This document shows, one piece after another, positions 27,701-34,942 of a stretch of DNA of 64,000 nt (within the stretch, counting starts at the first letter, position 1; each line of letters starts with the position of its first letter). This DNA is from Paenibacillus solani. GTDB lineage: Bacteria; Bacillota; Bacilli; Paenibacillales; Paenibacillaceae. A model generated the notes under the pieces. It was not told the origin of the DNA, made no database searches, and saw nothing but the letters and a program-made list of their open reading frames with translations. The position numbers were made by a program, and so were the translations under genes. Where the stretch lies: contig NZ_LIUT01000005.1 of NCBI RefSeq assembly GCF_001277345.1, positions 1-64,000 on the forward strand, in the 5' to 3' direction.

Positions 27701-29293
27701 TTGAATGAAACGGATGTTGGCCAATTAATTAAAATGAATGAATCCAGTGTCAAATTGGAACCAAACACGGAATATGAATTGGGTTTTATTTACACGCTGG
27801 AAGCGTATGCCGGCTATGAAGTCTCTGTACAGTCACGCTCCACAGGAGATATAGTGCTCAAAGAAACACTTAGCACTTTAGCCAATAGCGGTAATAAAGT
27901 CGGTGAAGCCGGCGGCTATAACCGATTCCAGGAGCAGTTCTCAACGGGTGATCAAGATGATTACCAGGTCATCTTTAAAATGGTGTCCAAAGGGGCGGGC
28001 AACCCTACATCCGACTACGCCTTTATTCTGGATAACTTCTATATTAAGGAAAATGATGTGGACACTTCGAAGGAGCTTCTGCAACAAGTGATCGATGAGG
28101 CTCTTATGTTGAAGAGTTCGGATTATACTTCTGAGACATGGGCCAATGTGGCTGCAGCTCTGGATAAAGCCGAGAAGCTTATCAAGGATCCTACCGCTAC
28201 GATCACATTGTTAGATGAAGCACGAGTAGAACTTGAGAACGCGATAAAAGGTTTGGTATCAGCCTTGAACATTGTTTCTATTAAAGATGTCAAGGTTGAA
28301 ACGGTAGCTGGTACAGCTCCGATCCTGCCTGCACAAGTGACGGTGGTCTTGAGCAATCAGACAACACAGGAGGCTGCTGTGGCCTGGGAATCGATAGATC
28401 CTTCGAGTTATGCGCAGAAAGGTACATTCGAGGTGAAAGGTTCGGTCAATGGGACTGACATCAAAGCGATTGCGACTGTAAACGTTAAGGCAAAGGACAG
28501 CAGCAATCCAGGTACGGATCCGGGTACGAACCCAGGAACAAATCCAGGAACAAATCCGGGTACGGACCCAGGAACAAATCCAGACACTGGATCGAACCCA
28601 GGCACAGGATCAGATCCAGGTAACGGACCGAACCCAGGCACAGGTACGAAACCGGAGACTCCTTCAAATCCGGACAATGGATCTGGTAAGGATAATGAAC
28701 CGGTAACGAAGCCAGATACCGATACCAATAAGCCTAAGGCATTCGTGGACACAGTCGGTCACTGGGCGAACAAGGATATTGAGGCTCTTGTGAGCCGAGG
28801 CATTATCAAGGGCATAACGGAGCAGAGCTTCGCTCCAAACCGGACCATTAACCGTTCAGAAATCGCAGCTATGTTAACCAGGGCACTTGGTCTTAAGGCG
28901 AGTGGATCCACCTCGTTTAAGGACGTATCCAATGACAAATGGTACAAAGATGATATTAGCGCTGCGACGGATGCAGGCTTGTTCAAGGGGTATGCAGGCG
29001 GTTTGTTCGAACCTGCGAAACCTTTAAGTCGTGAAGAGATGGCTGTTATTATGGTAAGAGCGCTTGAATTGAAAGGCAAACTGCCGGAAATGTCAGTTAA
29101 TGCGGACAAGGTGCTGGCTAATTATAAAGATATGGATCGGGCAGGAAGCTGGTCCAAGCAGGCATTGGCCATTTGCATCGATCTGGGCCTCATTCAAGGC
29201 ACACCGGATTTTAAACTCAATCCGAAAAGTGACTTGTCCCGGGCTGAGGCAGCGGTTTTGTTCAACAGATTGTTAATGTATTTGGAACAGTAA
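21794..29293 (+). CDS. SLH-anchored endo-alpha-N-acetylgalactosaminidase (GH101)
   Basis: 2499-residue surface enzyme that releases core-1 Gal-beta-1,3-GalNAc from Ser/Thr of mucin-type glycoproteins. GTG start behind AGGAGGGG. Order: signal peptide (to about 35), Ig-like bacterial domain (about 52-130), four concanavalin-like carbohydrate-binding repeats (about 155-1070), GH101 beta-sandwich and barrel (about 1080-1800) with predicted nucleophile D1463 (YIDVYTG) and acid/base E1489 (GTEFAGP), followed by HWGPDLGYPNKGN; galactose-binding-like domains (1800-2085), FIVAR-type helices (2090-2155), a second Ig-like copy (2158-2234), a Pro-Gly-Thr linker and three SLH domains (2316-2498). The 150 nt before it carry the hairpin and cre-like site. 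Confidence 0.94.
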   Translation: MRKKSNNKMPRFLIWMMVLLMAFSQLILIPGNSSFAAEEGGGDSPIAAEEKIIVSIPKISVETYVGEQPLLPSVVQAVYSDTTTTEVAVTWDSIDPSDYAQAGTFSVEGSVQDTSVKAEAAVTVMDKPEVPSDKVDLESFLDEIKNNVPEGQEMVSYTNNYQSMEPEAMTFVHGNGSASVNNGLTVAISNLGSSGAIATWDKAPWLSAGIIDTTMRYTSTSQGNIGFVLGSNDSQKGMSIRYDAGTTWVIQNPDGTGKWETFKGPELKMDTDYHIQIGFSGTKLLVIVDGETYYNEDTDLMSQVSGLGQVGLYKRFATGEVTIKELRIAGAGTKDKPSNVINYVQDYEDPSYIPNWSGLNATVVTDLTGNRVLSLKKGSKERGVDLDSPQIQQGTLSLDFKLINPEKLGSGQGFAFGFRMNDDASIFSEIGVDPSQWIPESSSGWGSKMNIPYPLQGRWNNLMFNFNEKTITVYMNKKLIGDITFDQFTEVAGRFGLRIRSTVELQIDNVQYTNQIIEPKQIVQYNNDFEDGIKGTWNGADATILTEGSNKVLKLSGITHKAINMDAPSLQSATFMLDVKPTSNDLGFVIGDDAVVKYEGTKWTLKKGADNIDFVASDITDFSPKPYSWNKIGLQYSNSAVTLSINGAELHASLSGGQQFGEGRFGVSAQDSIYIDNILFTEEFPEMNTSVGADKMRYEEYYESDSVLNWEGLSGTPQISGGYLHGTLEAGSTAVNKDVSPVANGIYQVKMQADGAAGIKVGNISIYEDSPGSWKYKQDGSTDAIDIGSATALAPGKDYTLRVEIIENELGLYVNGIKVGSTNVNGYAQGYFGIYNAGHEAIQIQIDAITAEEIRVYTPDYSAQNWGPLDSSKPEVLSHGDGQVQLTMPGVTLAVDKDSPKFMDQQVSFDFKTSVSAGSDGGRYGFVLRGSAADRYVSVVHDINGKWKVTADGNEVSFPGTYQMKADTFYHIELRLVGTTVSLKITDSQGVTTDLGTVTEEKMTLEPGWFGLRSWYSSKDLTVSRLKMMELESLPKLQLNSETDTIEKDGLKVTVYKDFPGIVDYQLDNHLLQADVEQSNSLKINNKDYVPHTVSKKESDSKYQYTMTVDEIGVVMEGHLEVKANHVVRFEIDKITENSDFLVRSIQLNNSLIHVNSSMDQATYAWNKSDGQWHGITEELVDNLSLMKQSGTSGVTMAMVSGDGLGASVENNVMSGGNKLIIATEKKPLVNKVTVKPGSWTYRHLQSKETEALPWYEVVITGERNNDGKTDWQDAAVAYRTEIYREPFGAQDMKNNLMYIAFNFASQANDPFLNSLDTGKVLYNYTDGFGQMVLHKGYQAEGHDDDIPSYSNIGVRQGGLEEFNYLIDEGDKYNLSVGVHLNATEYQLDANELYYSNLTGATANGPKTDRLSKGWDWIDTAYYVDQTKEVLGGELKSRFTNLYNLTKDPNDPNDPALDFYYIDVYTGNDYNAYKLLQYANELGIKIGTEFAGPMEPGASFVHWGPDLGYPNKGNSSILSRMVKNDLDIFVGNALFKGQKIPGVTTWGDSKPDVQQGVTVFFNEVLPTKYMQHFGVLKYEEDQITFDDEVMSKRNKATGMIELTKNGKLISSWKDTGTTTDESVRHTGEANSLIPWVWDIKTNNTLGVNDGAKLYHWNTTGRSTTWELTDEFKDVGQFKMYELTQQGKVLVETLNAQNGSLTIDKAKKNTPYVLYPASADALTLVPNAGNWGEGSLIKDFAFNSEQFNEPGSWTVDDPANITIETVQGDAEYDITKEMNNSNWNRYAQVGSKAGVLSQEITGLQPGQDYTVGVWTLTEKGRKSSLEVTVNGKVYSNEVTGKDGIHKSSFKYVDTKWQRMSVEFKVPEGVTTATVRLVADEGAGTVLFDDARIWKHTTVEKDPTNKGYVVYEDFENVYEGWGPFEYGGGSRKIHIASDRSNPHDNNPIVQASENKVGPVMTWVLDGENSLKLNETDVGQLIKMNESSVKLEPNTEYELGFIYTLEAYAGYEVSVQSRSTGDIVLKETLSTLANSGNKVGEAGGYNRFQEQFSTGDQDDYQVIFKMVSKGAGNPTSDYAFILDNFYIKENDVDTSKELLQQVIDEALMLKSSDYTSETWANVAAALDKAEKLIKDPTATITLLDEARVELENAIKGLVSALNIVSIKDVKVETVAGTAPILPAQVTVVLSNQTTQEAAVAWESIDPSSYAQKGTFEVKGSVNGTDIKAIATVNVKAKDSSNPGTDPGTNPGTNPGTNPGTDPGTNPDTGSNPGTGSDPGNGPNPGTGTKPETPSNPDNGSGKDNEPVTKPDTDTNKPKAFVDTVGHWANKDIEALVSRGIIKGITEQSFAPNRTINRSEIAAMLTRALGLKASGSTSFKDVSNDKWYKDDISAATDAGLFKGYAGGLFEPAKPLSREEMAVIMVRALELKGKLPEMSVNADKVLANYKDMDRAGSWSKQALAICIDLGLIQGTPDFKLNPKSDLSRAEAAVLFNRLLMYLEQ
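28500..28660 (+). repeat. In-frame NPGT/DPGT linker repeat
   Basis: Short tandem units encoding N/D-P-G-T (about 15 units, partly degenerate) form the flexible linker before the SLH domains. Such repeats can vary in number by slippage without breaking the frame. Confidence 0.85.
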
Positions 29294-29320
29294 TCGCAGC
29301 GATTATTTTAGTCTCTACGG

Positions 29321-29360
29321 AAAATGGGTCTTGGAGAAAAATCCAAGACCCATTTTTTTT
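29321..29360 (+). terminator. Terminator after the GH101 gene
   Basis: AAAATGGGTCTTGGA paired with TCCAAGACCCATTTT and a run of eight T. Bases 29361-29480 hold nothing else recognisable. Confidence 0.92.
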
Positions 29361-29480
29361 TATAATCTACCGGTTGATTGCTTCCACAAGGGCTCTATCA
29401 TTCCATTGTTAATCGCCTTAATACACACTATCGGAAGCAAAGTCGCTGTGAATGTACAAGAATAGGTGTTTGGAAGAAAC

Positions 29481-30689
29481 TCATTTTATACCGAGGTCCA
29501 TTTGATTTCTTACCATAATCGCTGCGCCTGTAACAACAGCTTCCTCCTTCAAGGTACCCAAAGAAAATTGAGGCCGGTATTCGGGATAACGGTAAATATT
29601 GTTCTGTGCCACCTCTACGGCAGTACGGAAGAATAATTCATGGGACTGAATTAGCGCGCCCCCCAGGATAATGGTTTCAGGATGGAACAGGTTAATCACG
29701 TTGGCAAGACCAATTCCGAAATGGAATGCGGCATCGGTGAATAGTTTCAACGCATAGGGATGATCATCCCTGAGGGCCTTTACCAATACATCGTAATTCA
29801 CATTCTCTGCCGTTACTTTATAGGTGTCGAGAAATTGATCACGACTCATGCTCGCCTCAGAGCGTGCCCGCTGTTCCAAGGCCTGGAGAGAAACAAATGC
29901 CTCCAAAGCACCGGAGTTCCCCTTATTGTTTAACCGGGGGCCATCCGTTTGGATAATCATTTCACCTATTGCATCCTCCATGTCCATCGTGCCGTGAACA
30001 ATCTGTCCATGCGACATCATCGCATACCGTAGACCTGCTCCTGCATGTACATACAGCATATGCTGTATGTTTGCATGACGGATAGACCACCGTTCCCCGA
30101 GCAGAGCCGTATTAGCCCCGTTGTCCAAAACGGCTTTGAACCCGAGCTGTTCCTCGACCAGTCTGCATATCGGGAAATTGTTCCATCCTGCGGCAGGGAA
30201 ATGCAGGGGGGTTAGAATCAATCCCTTCTCCCGATTCAGCGGACCGACCGCTCCGATCCCCATACCGATGATCTGACTTTCTTCAAGTTGATGGTCCCTC
30301 AGAAAAGCACGGGTTTGAAGGCTGACATGCTCCAGAAATCTCTCTGGCGTGAAGGTCTGATCCATCCGCCAATGCGTAATGGATTTTGGGTTCATATGCA
30401 TATCGAATAATCCAAGGGAGGAGTACACCCGGGAAATCTCTAACCCCAAGATATAACCGTAGGATGGATTAATCTGATACAAAATAGGTCTTCTGCCTCC
30501 GCTAGATTCCCCAAAACCGGATTCTATTAGCAAACCCTCGTTCGTCATTTCTTCCAATATGCGTGTCATCGTACTTTTCGTAAATGAAAATACATTTAAA
30601 AGATCGAGTTTGGATACGGTTCCTTGCTCTGCAATATAGTCATATAGTAGTTTTTTTGGCGATGGAATGGATGCCGGGCGTTTGTCCAC
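29481..30689 (-). CDS. ROK-family transcriptional regulator (NagC/XylR-like)
   Basis: 402 residues: winged helix-turn-helix at about 10-70 (VSKLDLLNVFSFTKSTMTRILEEM) plus a ROK sugar-binding domain (IIGMGIGAVGPLNREKGLI, VLDNGANTALLGE). The ROK zinc signature, normally GH...CxCGxxGCLE, is replaced by GEMIIQTDGPRLNNKGNSGALEAF: the His and all three Cys are gone, so zinc binding is lost. Convergent to the GH101 gene and divergent from the chrA pair; likely a repressor responding to a hexosamine or its phosphate, given the glycan genes on both sides. Confidence 0.88.
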   Translation of the reverse strand: MDKRPASIPSPKKLLYDYIAEQGTVSKLDLLNVFSFTKSTMTRILEEMTNEGLLIESGFGESSGGRRPILYQINPSYGYILGLEISRVYSSLGLFDMHMNPKSITHWRMDQTFTPERFLEHVSLQTRAFLRDHQLEESQIIGMGIGAVGPLNREKGLILTPLHFPAAGWNNFPICRLVEEQLGFKAVLDNGANTALLGERWSIRHANIQHMLYVHAGAGLRYAMMSHGQIVHGTMDMEDAIGEMIIQTDGPRLNNKGNSGALEAFVSLQALEQRARSEASMSRDQFLDTYKVTAENVNYDVLVKALRDDHPYALKLFTDAAFHFGIGLANVINLFHPETIILGGALIQSHELFFRTAVEVAQNNIYRYPEYRPQFSLGTLKEEAVVTGAAIMVRNQMDLGIK

Positions 30690-30740
30690 GATATACCTCC
30701 GAGTAATCCTTAATTATTCCAATCAAGTATAACCCATATT

Positions 30741-30756
30741 GAAATAAATGTATTTC
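30741..30756. promoter_or_regulatory. Putative ROK operator
   Basis: Inverted repeat GAAAT-N6-ATTTC in the divergent ROK/chrA interval, 52 nt before the ROK start codon. Position and symmetry fit an autoregulatory operator, but there is no second copy for comparison. Confidence 0.35.
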
Positions 30757-30793
30757 CACGTTCACAAAAACTTAATTCCATTTCGGAAAAAAG

Positions 30794-30802
30794 TGTTATA
30801 AT
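30794..30802 (+). promoter_or_regulatory. Extended -10 promoter of the chrA pair
   Basis: TGTTATAAT: an extended -10 (TG-N-TATAAT) with no good -35. It overlaps the first in-frame ATG at 30801, which argues for the downstream ATG at 30840. Confidence 0.55.
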
Positions 30803-30839
30803 GAAATTACGACAGATACAACATAGAGGGATGAAGTTT

Positions 30840-31514
30840 ATGAGAACAACGATAAAAAGAGGTTTTGAAACCCATACGATAACGAGAAGTAACCTGAAGA
30901 TAAGTCTTTTATTCCGATTGTTTTGGGTATTCTTACGCATTGGTCCAGTCACCTTCGGTGGTGGATATGCGATGATCCCGATGATCGAGAGGGAAGTTTC
31001 CGAGAAACGGAATTGGCTTAGCGAAGAGGAAATGGACGATATTCTTTCTTTGGCCGGGGCTGCCCCAGGAGGGGTAGGGGTCAACGCTGCGGCCTTTATC
31101 GGCTATCGGCTGGCAGGGGTTTTAGGTGCTATTGCTGCCATTGTAGGTATCACGCTCCCCACGTTTGCAATCGTTTGTTTACTTAGCACCATCTATACGC
31201 AGCTTGCCGATCAGCCGAAGGTTGCTGCTGCAATGAAAGGCATTCACGCCGCTGTCATTGCATTAATCGTGGTTGCTGCTTATCGAATGGCCAAGAGTGC
31301 CATTTTTGATAAAGCTACTGCCGCGACAGCTCTTGTTGTGTTGGTTGTTCTGCTCTTCACTGGGATCAATCCTCTATATGCTATTCTTGCAGGTCTATTT
31401 ATTGGATTTATCATACTGCAAATTAAAGGATGGCTGGGGCTTGACCTAAGAATGGAGAAGGAGGGACAGAACACTTCTCCGGAAGAGTCGAACTACCCCG
31501 AATATTACATCTAG
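30840..31514 (+). CDS. ChrA-family transporter, half 1
   Basis: 224-residue short-chain chromate-transporter-family protein, one CHR domain. Motifs: RIGPVTFGGGYAMIPMIEREV and LSLAGAAPGGVGVNAAAFIGYR, followed by four or five more hydrophobic segments. Start at ATG 30840, ten nt behind GAGGG. The next gene encodes the second half; the two are expected to form an antiparallel heterodimer. ChrA transporters export chromate in some bacteria, but here, between glycan genes and a sulfatase, a role with sulfate or another anion is equally possible. Confidence 0.85.
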   Translation: MRTTIKRGFETHTITRSNLKISLLFRLFWVFLRIGPVTFGGGYAMIPMIEREVSEKRNWLSEEEMDDILSLAGAAPGGVGVNAAAFIGYRLAGVLGAIAAIVGITLPTFAIVCLLSTIYTQLADQPKVAAAMKGIHAAVIALIVVAAYRMAKSAIFDKATAATALVVLVVLLFTGINPLYAILAGLFIGFIILQIKGWLGLDLRMEKEGQNTSPEESNYPEYYI

Positions 31515-31526
31515 GGAGGGCATCAT

Positions 31527-32060
31527 GTGATCTGGAATTTATTTTTTGTCTTTTTCAAGATTGGCCTGCTCTCCTTTGGAGGGGGGTACGCCATTATCCC
31601 GATGATTCAGCATGAAGCGCTCCAGGGCGGATGGTTATCGGAAACGGAATTTCAAGAGATGGTATCCATTGCTGGAATGGCTCCCGGCTCTGTAGCAACC
31701 AATAGTGCGACCTTGATTGGATATCGGGTTGCCGGTACATGGGGAGCTGTCGTATCGACCATCGGTATGATCTTGCCTTCCCTCATCATTGTGATTGTAC
31801 TTTCGATTTTATTGTACCGGGCAAGGGATAATCAGTGGATAAAAAAGGTGTTTTACGGCTTGCGGCCAGTCATTACGGGCTTGATCATTTTTGCGGCGAT
31901 TCGCTTCGGGTTTATGGGAAAAGAACAAGCCTTTATGAGCTGGCAGACGCTTGGCACCTTGATCATTGTCGTTTTGGGGTTATATGGCTTAATTAAGCAT
32001 AAACTTCACCCGCTCAGTATTATCTTCGCTTCCGGAATTCTTGGCATTGCTTTTTTTTAG
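31527..32060 (+). CDS. ChrA-family transporter, half 2
   Basis: 177 residues, one CHR domain (FKIGLLSFGGGYAIIPMIQHEA, SIAGMAPGSVATNSATLIGYR). Starts at GTG 31527 behind GGGAGG, 12 nt after its partner. Ends 48 nt before the sulfatase gene with no terminator between, so the sulfatase may be co-transcribed. Confidence 0.85.
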   Translation: MIWNLFFVFFKIGLLSFGGGYAIIPMIQHEALQGGWLSETEFQEMVSIAGMAPGSVATNSATLIGYRVAGTWGAVVSTIGMILPSLIIVIVLSILLYRARDNQWIKKVFYGLRPVITGLIIFAAIRFGFMGKEQAFMSWQTLGTLIIVVLGLYGLIKHKLHPLSIIFASGILGIAFF

Positions 32061-32108
32061 TCCCTTTTTTACATAGGCAGATTTTTCAAGTCGAGGAGGA
32101 TATGAAGA

Positions 32109-33602
32109 ATGACAACGTCAACTCATGAAAAACGCCCCAACATTTTGCTGATTACGGTCGATCAGATGCGTTATGACTGTTTAAGCCTGCTGGGCCATCC
32201 CGTTATAGAGACGCCGAATCTAGATGAACTCGCCCGAACCGGCGTCAGATTTGATCATGCTTACTCGGCAACGCCGACCTGCGTTCCCGCCCGCGCAGCC
32301 ATTTTCACGGGCCAGAAACAAACCTCCCACGGAAGAGTCGGCTATCAGGACCGGGTACCTTGGAATTATGACAAGACCCTGCCCGGGGAACTGGCTAAAT
32401 CGGGCTATCACACTCAATGTGTCGGCAAAATGCACGTCTATCCTGCAAGGAGTTTGCTGGGGTTCCATAATGTTATACTGCATGATGGCTATTTGCATCA
32501 TAATCGGAACAAGCACAGCGTTCCGATGCAGGAGCATTTCAATGAAGTTGACGATTATTTGCCTTGGCTGCGCGCACAAGTTCCGGGTGCAGATCTTCTG
32601 GATTTGGGACTGGATTGCAATGCCTCTACCGTAGCCAGACCCTGGGCTCTGCCGGAGCACCTGCATCCCACCAACTGGACCGTAAGCCAGTCGATTGATT
32701 TCCTGCGCAGGCGCGATCCGAGCAAGCCGTTTTTCCTGTGGATGTCTTTCGTTCGACCTCATTCTCCTCTTGATCCTCCGCAGGCTTATTTCGACTTGTA
32801 TAAAGATGCGGATTTCCCCGACCCGGTAATCGGAGATTGGGCGATGAAGGAAGATCCGCAAGGAAGCGGGCTCAATCCCGTGACTTCGAAGGGACTGGTT
32901 CCCAAACGGCGATTAAGAAATGCAATGGCTGCTTATTATGCCTTGATTACCCATATCGATCATCAGATAGGACGTTTCCTGCAGGTGCTGGAAGAATACG
33001 GCGAACGGAATAATACAATCATTATGTTTACCTCCGATCATGGTGAATTGATGGGTGATCATCACTTGTTCAGAAAGACGCTCCCATATGAAGGGAGCAC
33101 CCATATTCCGTTTATCGTTAACGATCCGGGAGATTGCCTGGGGCTGGACAAGGGTAATGTCGTTTCCGAGATCATTGAATTGCGCGATATTATGCCTTCC
33201 TTATTGGAGGCCGCGTCGACTGAAATTCCTGACACTGTGGAAGGGAATAGCATATGGGATTTGGCCCGGACAAACGGAAAAGCGCTTGAGCGGCCTTGGC
33301 GCGAATACCTGCACGGGGAGCATGCCCAAGGGATGGATTCCACACAGTGGATCACGGACGGCTGGGAGAAATATATTTGGTATTCTCAAACCGGTGAAGA
33401 GCAATTCTTTAATTTGGCGGAAGATCCCGGCGAACTGCATAACCTGATGGACAGTCCGCAGGCTCAGGAACGGATTCATTACTGGCGCTCGGTGTTGATT
33501 CAAGAACTTGAAGGAAGGGAAGAAGGCTATGTGCAAGACGGTCGTCTCGTTGTCGGCCGTAAGCCTGTTAACATTTTAGCGCATCTTAGATCAAATGAAT
33601 AA
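32109..33602 (+). CDS. Cys-type sulfatase, cytoplasmic
   Basis: 497-residue alkaline-phosphatase-superfamily sulfatase. The formylglycine signature C58-V-P-A-R sits in ATPTCVPARAAIFTGQ; metal-site blocks are LLITVDQMRYD near the N-terminus and FTSDHGELMGDHH near 310. There is no signal peptide, so it should act on sulfated sugars after import. The next gene encodes the anaerobic-type maturase that converts Cys to formylglycine. With GH101, the importer and GH112 nearby, sulfated mucin O-glycans are a plausible substrate; the exact sulfate ester is unknown. The ATG follows GAGGAGGA. Confidence 0.92.
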   Translation: MTTSTHEKRPNILLITVDQMRYDCLSLLGHPVIETPNLDELARTGVRFDHAYSATPTCVPARAAIFTGQKQTSHGRVGYQDRVPWNYDKTLPGELAKSGYHTQCVGKMHVYPARSLLGFHNVILHDGYLHHNRNKHSVPMQEHFNEVDDYLPWLRAQVPGADLLDLGLDCNASTVARPWALPEHLHPTNWTVSQSIDFLRRRDPSKPFFLWMSFVRPHSPLDPPQAYFDLYKDADFPDPVIGDWAMKEDPQGSGLNPVTSKGLVPKRRLRNAMAAYYALITHIDHQIGRFLQVLEEYGERNNTIIMFTSDHGELMGDHHLFRKTLPYEGSTHIPFIVNDPGDCLGLDKGNVVSEIIELRDIMPSLLEAASTEIPDTVEGNSIWDLARTNGKALERPWREYLHGEHAQGMDSTQWITDGWEKYIWYSQTGEEQFFNLAEDPGELHNLMDSPQAQERIHYWRSVLIQELEGREEGYVQDGRLVVGRKPVNILAHLRSNE

Positions 33603-33613
33603 GCTGAACGAGG

Positions 33614-33654
33614 CAGCTTTCCGCAGGCTAACCCAAACGGAAAGCTGTTTTCTT
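33614..33654 (+). terminator. Terminator/attenuator between sulfatase and maturase
   Basis: Perfect 10-bp stem CAGCTTTCCG/CGGAAAGCTG, 14-nt loop, then TTTTCTT. Partial read-through would keep maturase levels below sulfatase levels. Confidence 0.75.
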
Positions 33655-33680
33655 AATACCATCATGGAGGATTGAGCTCA

Positions 33681-34925
33681 ATGAGCGCATGTGTACAAAC
33701 TTCCCCACGGCAGCCTCTTCAAGTCATGTGGAAGACGGTTTCCGAGGACTGCAATTTGGCCTGTGATTATTGTTATTACAGCGCTGCCGGAGGTGTACCT
33801 CATCATCCGGTTCGAGTGATGGAGCCGGCTCTTCTCGACCGCTTTATCTCCCAATATATGAAACGGTCCCACGGACAGGCGGCTTTCGCCTGGCAGGGAG
33901 GGGAGCCCTTGCTGGCCGGGCTTCCGTATTTTGAGCAGGTGATTTCACTGCAGGCCAAGTATGCGCCTCCCCACACATTGATCAGCAACTCGCTGCAAAG
34001 TAACGGAACGCTGATCAATGCGCGATGGGCGGCATTTTTTAAACGCTATAACTTTCTGATCGGAATCAGCCTGGATGGACCTGAGGAAATCCATAATACC
34101 CATCGCATCACAGGTGCGGGGTCAGGCAGCTTTAGACAGGTAATGCGGGGAGTCCGTCATTTGGAGCAAGCGGGCGTGGATTACAACATTTTGACGGTGA
34201 TCCATGAGGATAATGTAACGAAGCCGGATGAATTGATGGCCTTTTATAAGGAACAGAAGTTTGCCTATATTCAATTCATCCCTTGCATGGATTTTGTCTC
34301 GCAAAAAAGCGGGATGCCCGGGCGCTTTCGCATCACGCCGGAGCAGTACGGGGAGTTTTTGTGCCGCACGTTTGATTTGTGGTACAACGATGGGGAGCCG
34401 GAAATTTCCGTCCGTATGTTTGAGAATATGCTGCTGACCATGCTGCATCGCCCGGCACAGCTGTGCGTTCACAGCTCATGCTGCCCAAAGATGATGGTGC
34501 TCGAAACGAACGGAGATGCCTATCCCTGCGACTTTTTTATTGACGAGGAACACAAGCTGGGAAATATCGGACAAAGTGATTTGGAAACCTTGCTGGCAAG
34601 CCCGGTTTATGATGACTTTTTGCAGATGAAGCCGAGGATGAATGAAGTTTGCAGTCATTGTGAATTCCTAAGCTTTTGTCATGGGGGATGTCCCCGCAAC
34701 CGGAATTGGCTGGACGTAAACGACCGGTCCGAGGTGGATTATTTCTGCCGCAGTTACCAAATGTTTTATGCCCATGCCCTGGAACCAATGAAGGCGCTTG
34801 CCAGCAGACTGAAGGGCGAACAGATTCAGCACTACAGGCAGAGTGGCCAACCGCTTCCGGGCCGTAACGAACCTTGTCTCTGCGGAAGCGGCAAAAAGTT
34901 CAAACATTGCTGCCAGCAGCTCTAA
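33681..34925 (+). CDS. Anaerobic sulfatase-maturating enzyme (radical SAM)
   Basis: 414-residue radical-SAM/SPASM enzyme that oxidises the sulfatase Cys to formylglycine without oxygen. The SAM-cluster motif C24-x3-C28-x2-C31 is in CNLACDYCYY; the SPASM cysteines follow (CVHSSCCPK, GDAYPCDFF, CSHCEFLSFCHGGCPRN). The C-terminal 25 residues form a SEC-C zinc motif (PCLCGSGKKFKHCC), seen in some but not all such enzymes. I start at ATG 33681, ten nt after GGAGG; a TTG at 33672 is possible. It acts on the sulfatase just upstream. Confidence 0.93.
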   Translation: MSACVQTSPRQPLQVMWKTVSEDCNLACDYCYYSAAGGVPHHPVRVMEPALLDRFISQYMKRSHGQAAFAWQGGEPLLAGLPYFEQVISLQAKYAPPHTLISNSLQSNGTLINARWAAFFKRYNFLIGISLDGPEEIHNTHRITGAGSGSFRQVMRGVRHLEQAGVDYNILTVIHEDNVTKPDELMAFYKEQKFAYIQFIPCMDFVSQKSGMPGRFRITPEQYGEFLCRTFDLWYNDGEPEISVRMFENMLLTMLHRPAQLCVHSSCCPKMMVLETNGDAYPCDFFIDEEHKLGNIGQSDLETLLASPVYDDFLQMKPRMNEVCSHCEFLSFCHGGCPRNRNWLDVNDRSEVDYFCRSYQMFYAHALEPMKALASRLKGEQIQHYRQSGQPLPGRNEPCLCGSGKKFKHCCQQL

Positions 34926-34942
34926 AAGGGGGAGGAGTATAT

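Noticed and set aside
28500..28660. Short repeats resembling a CRISPR or minisatellite
   Set aside because: The units are in frame and encode an NPGT linker; there are no regular unique spacers and no cas genes in the window.
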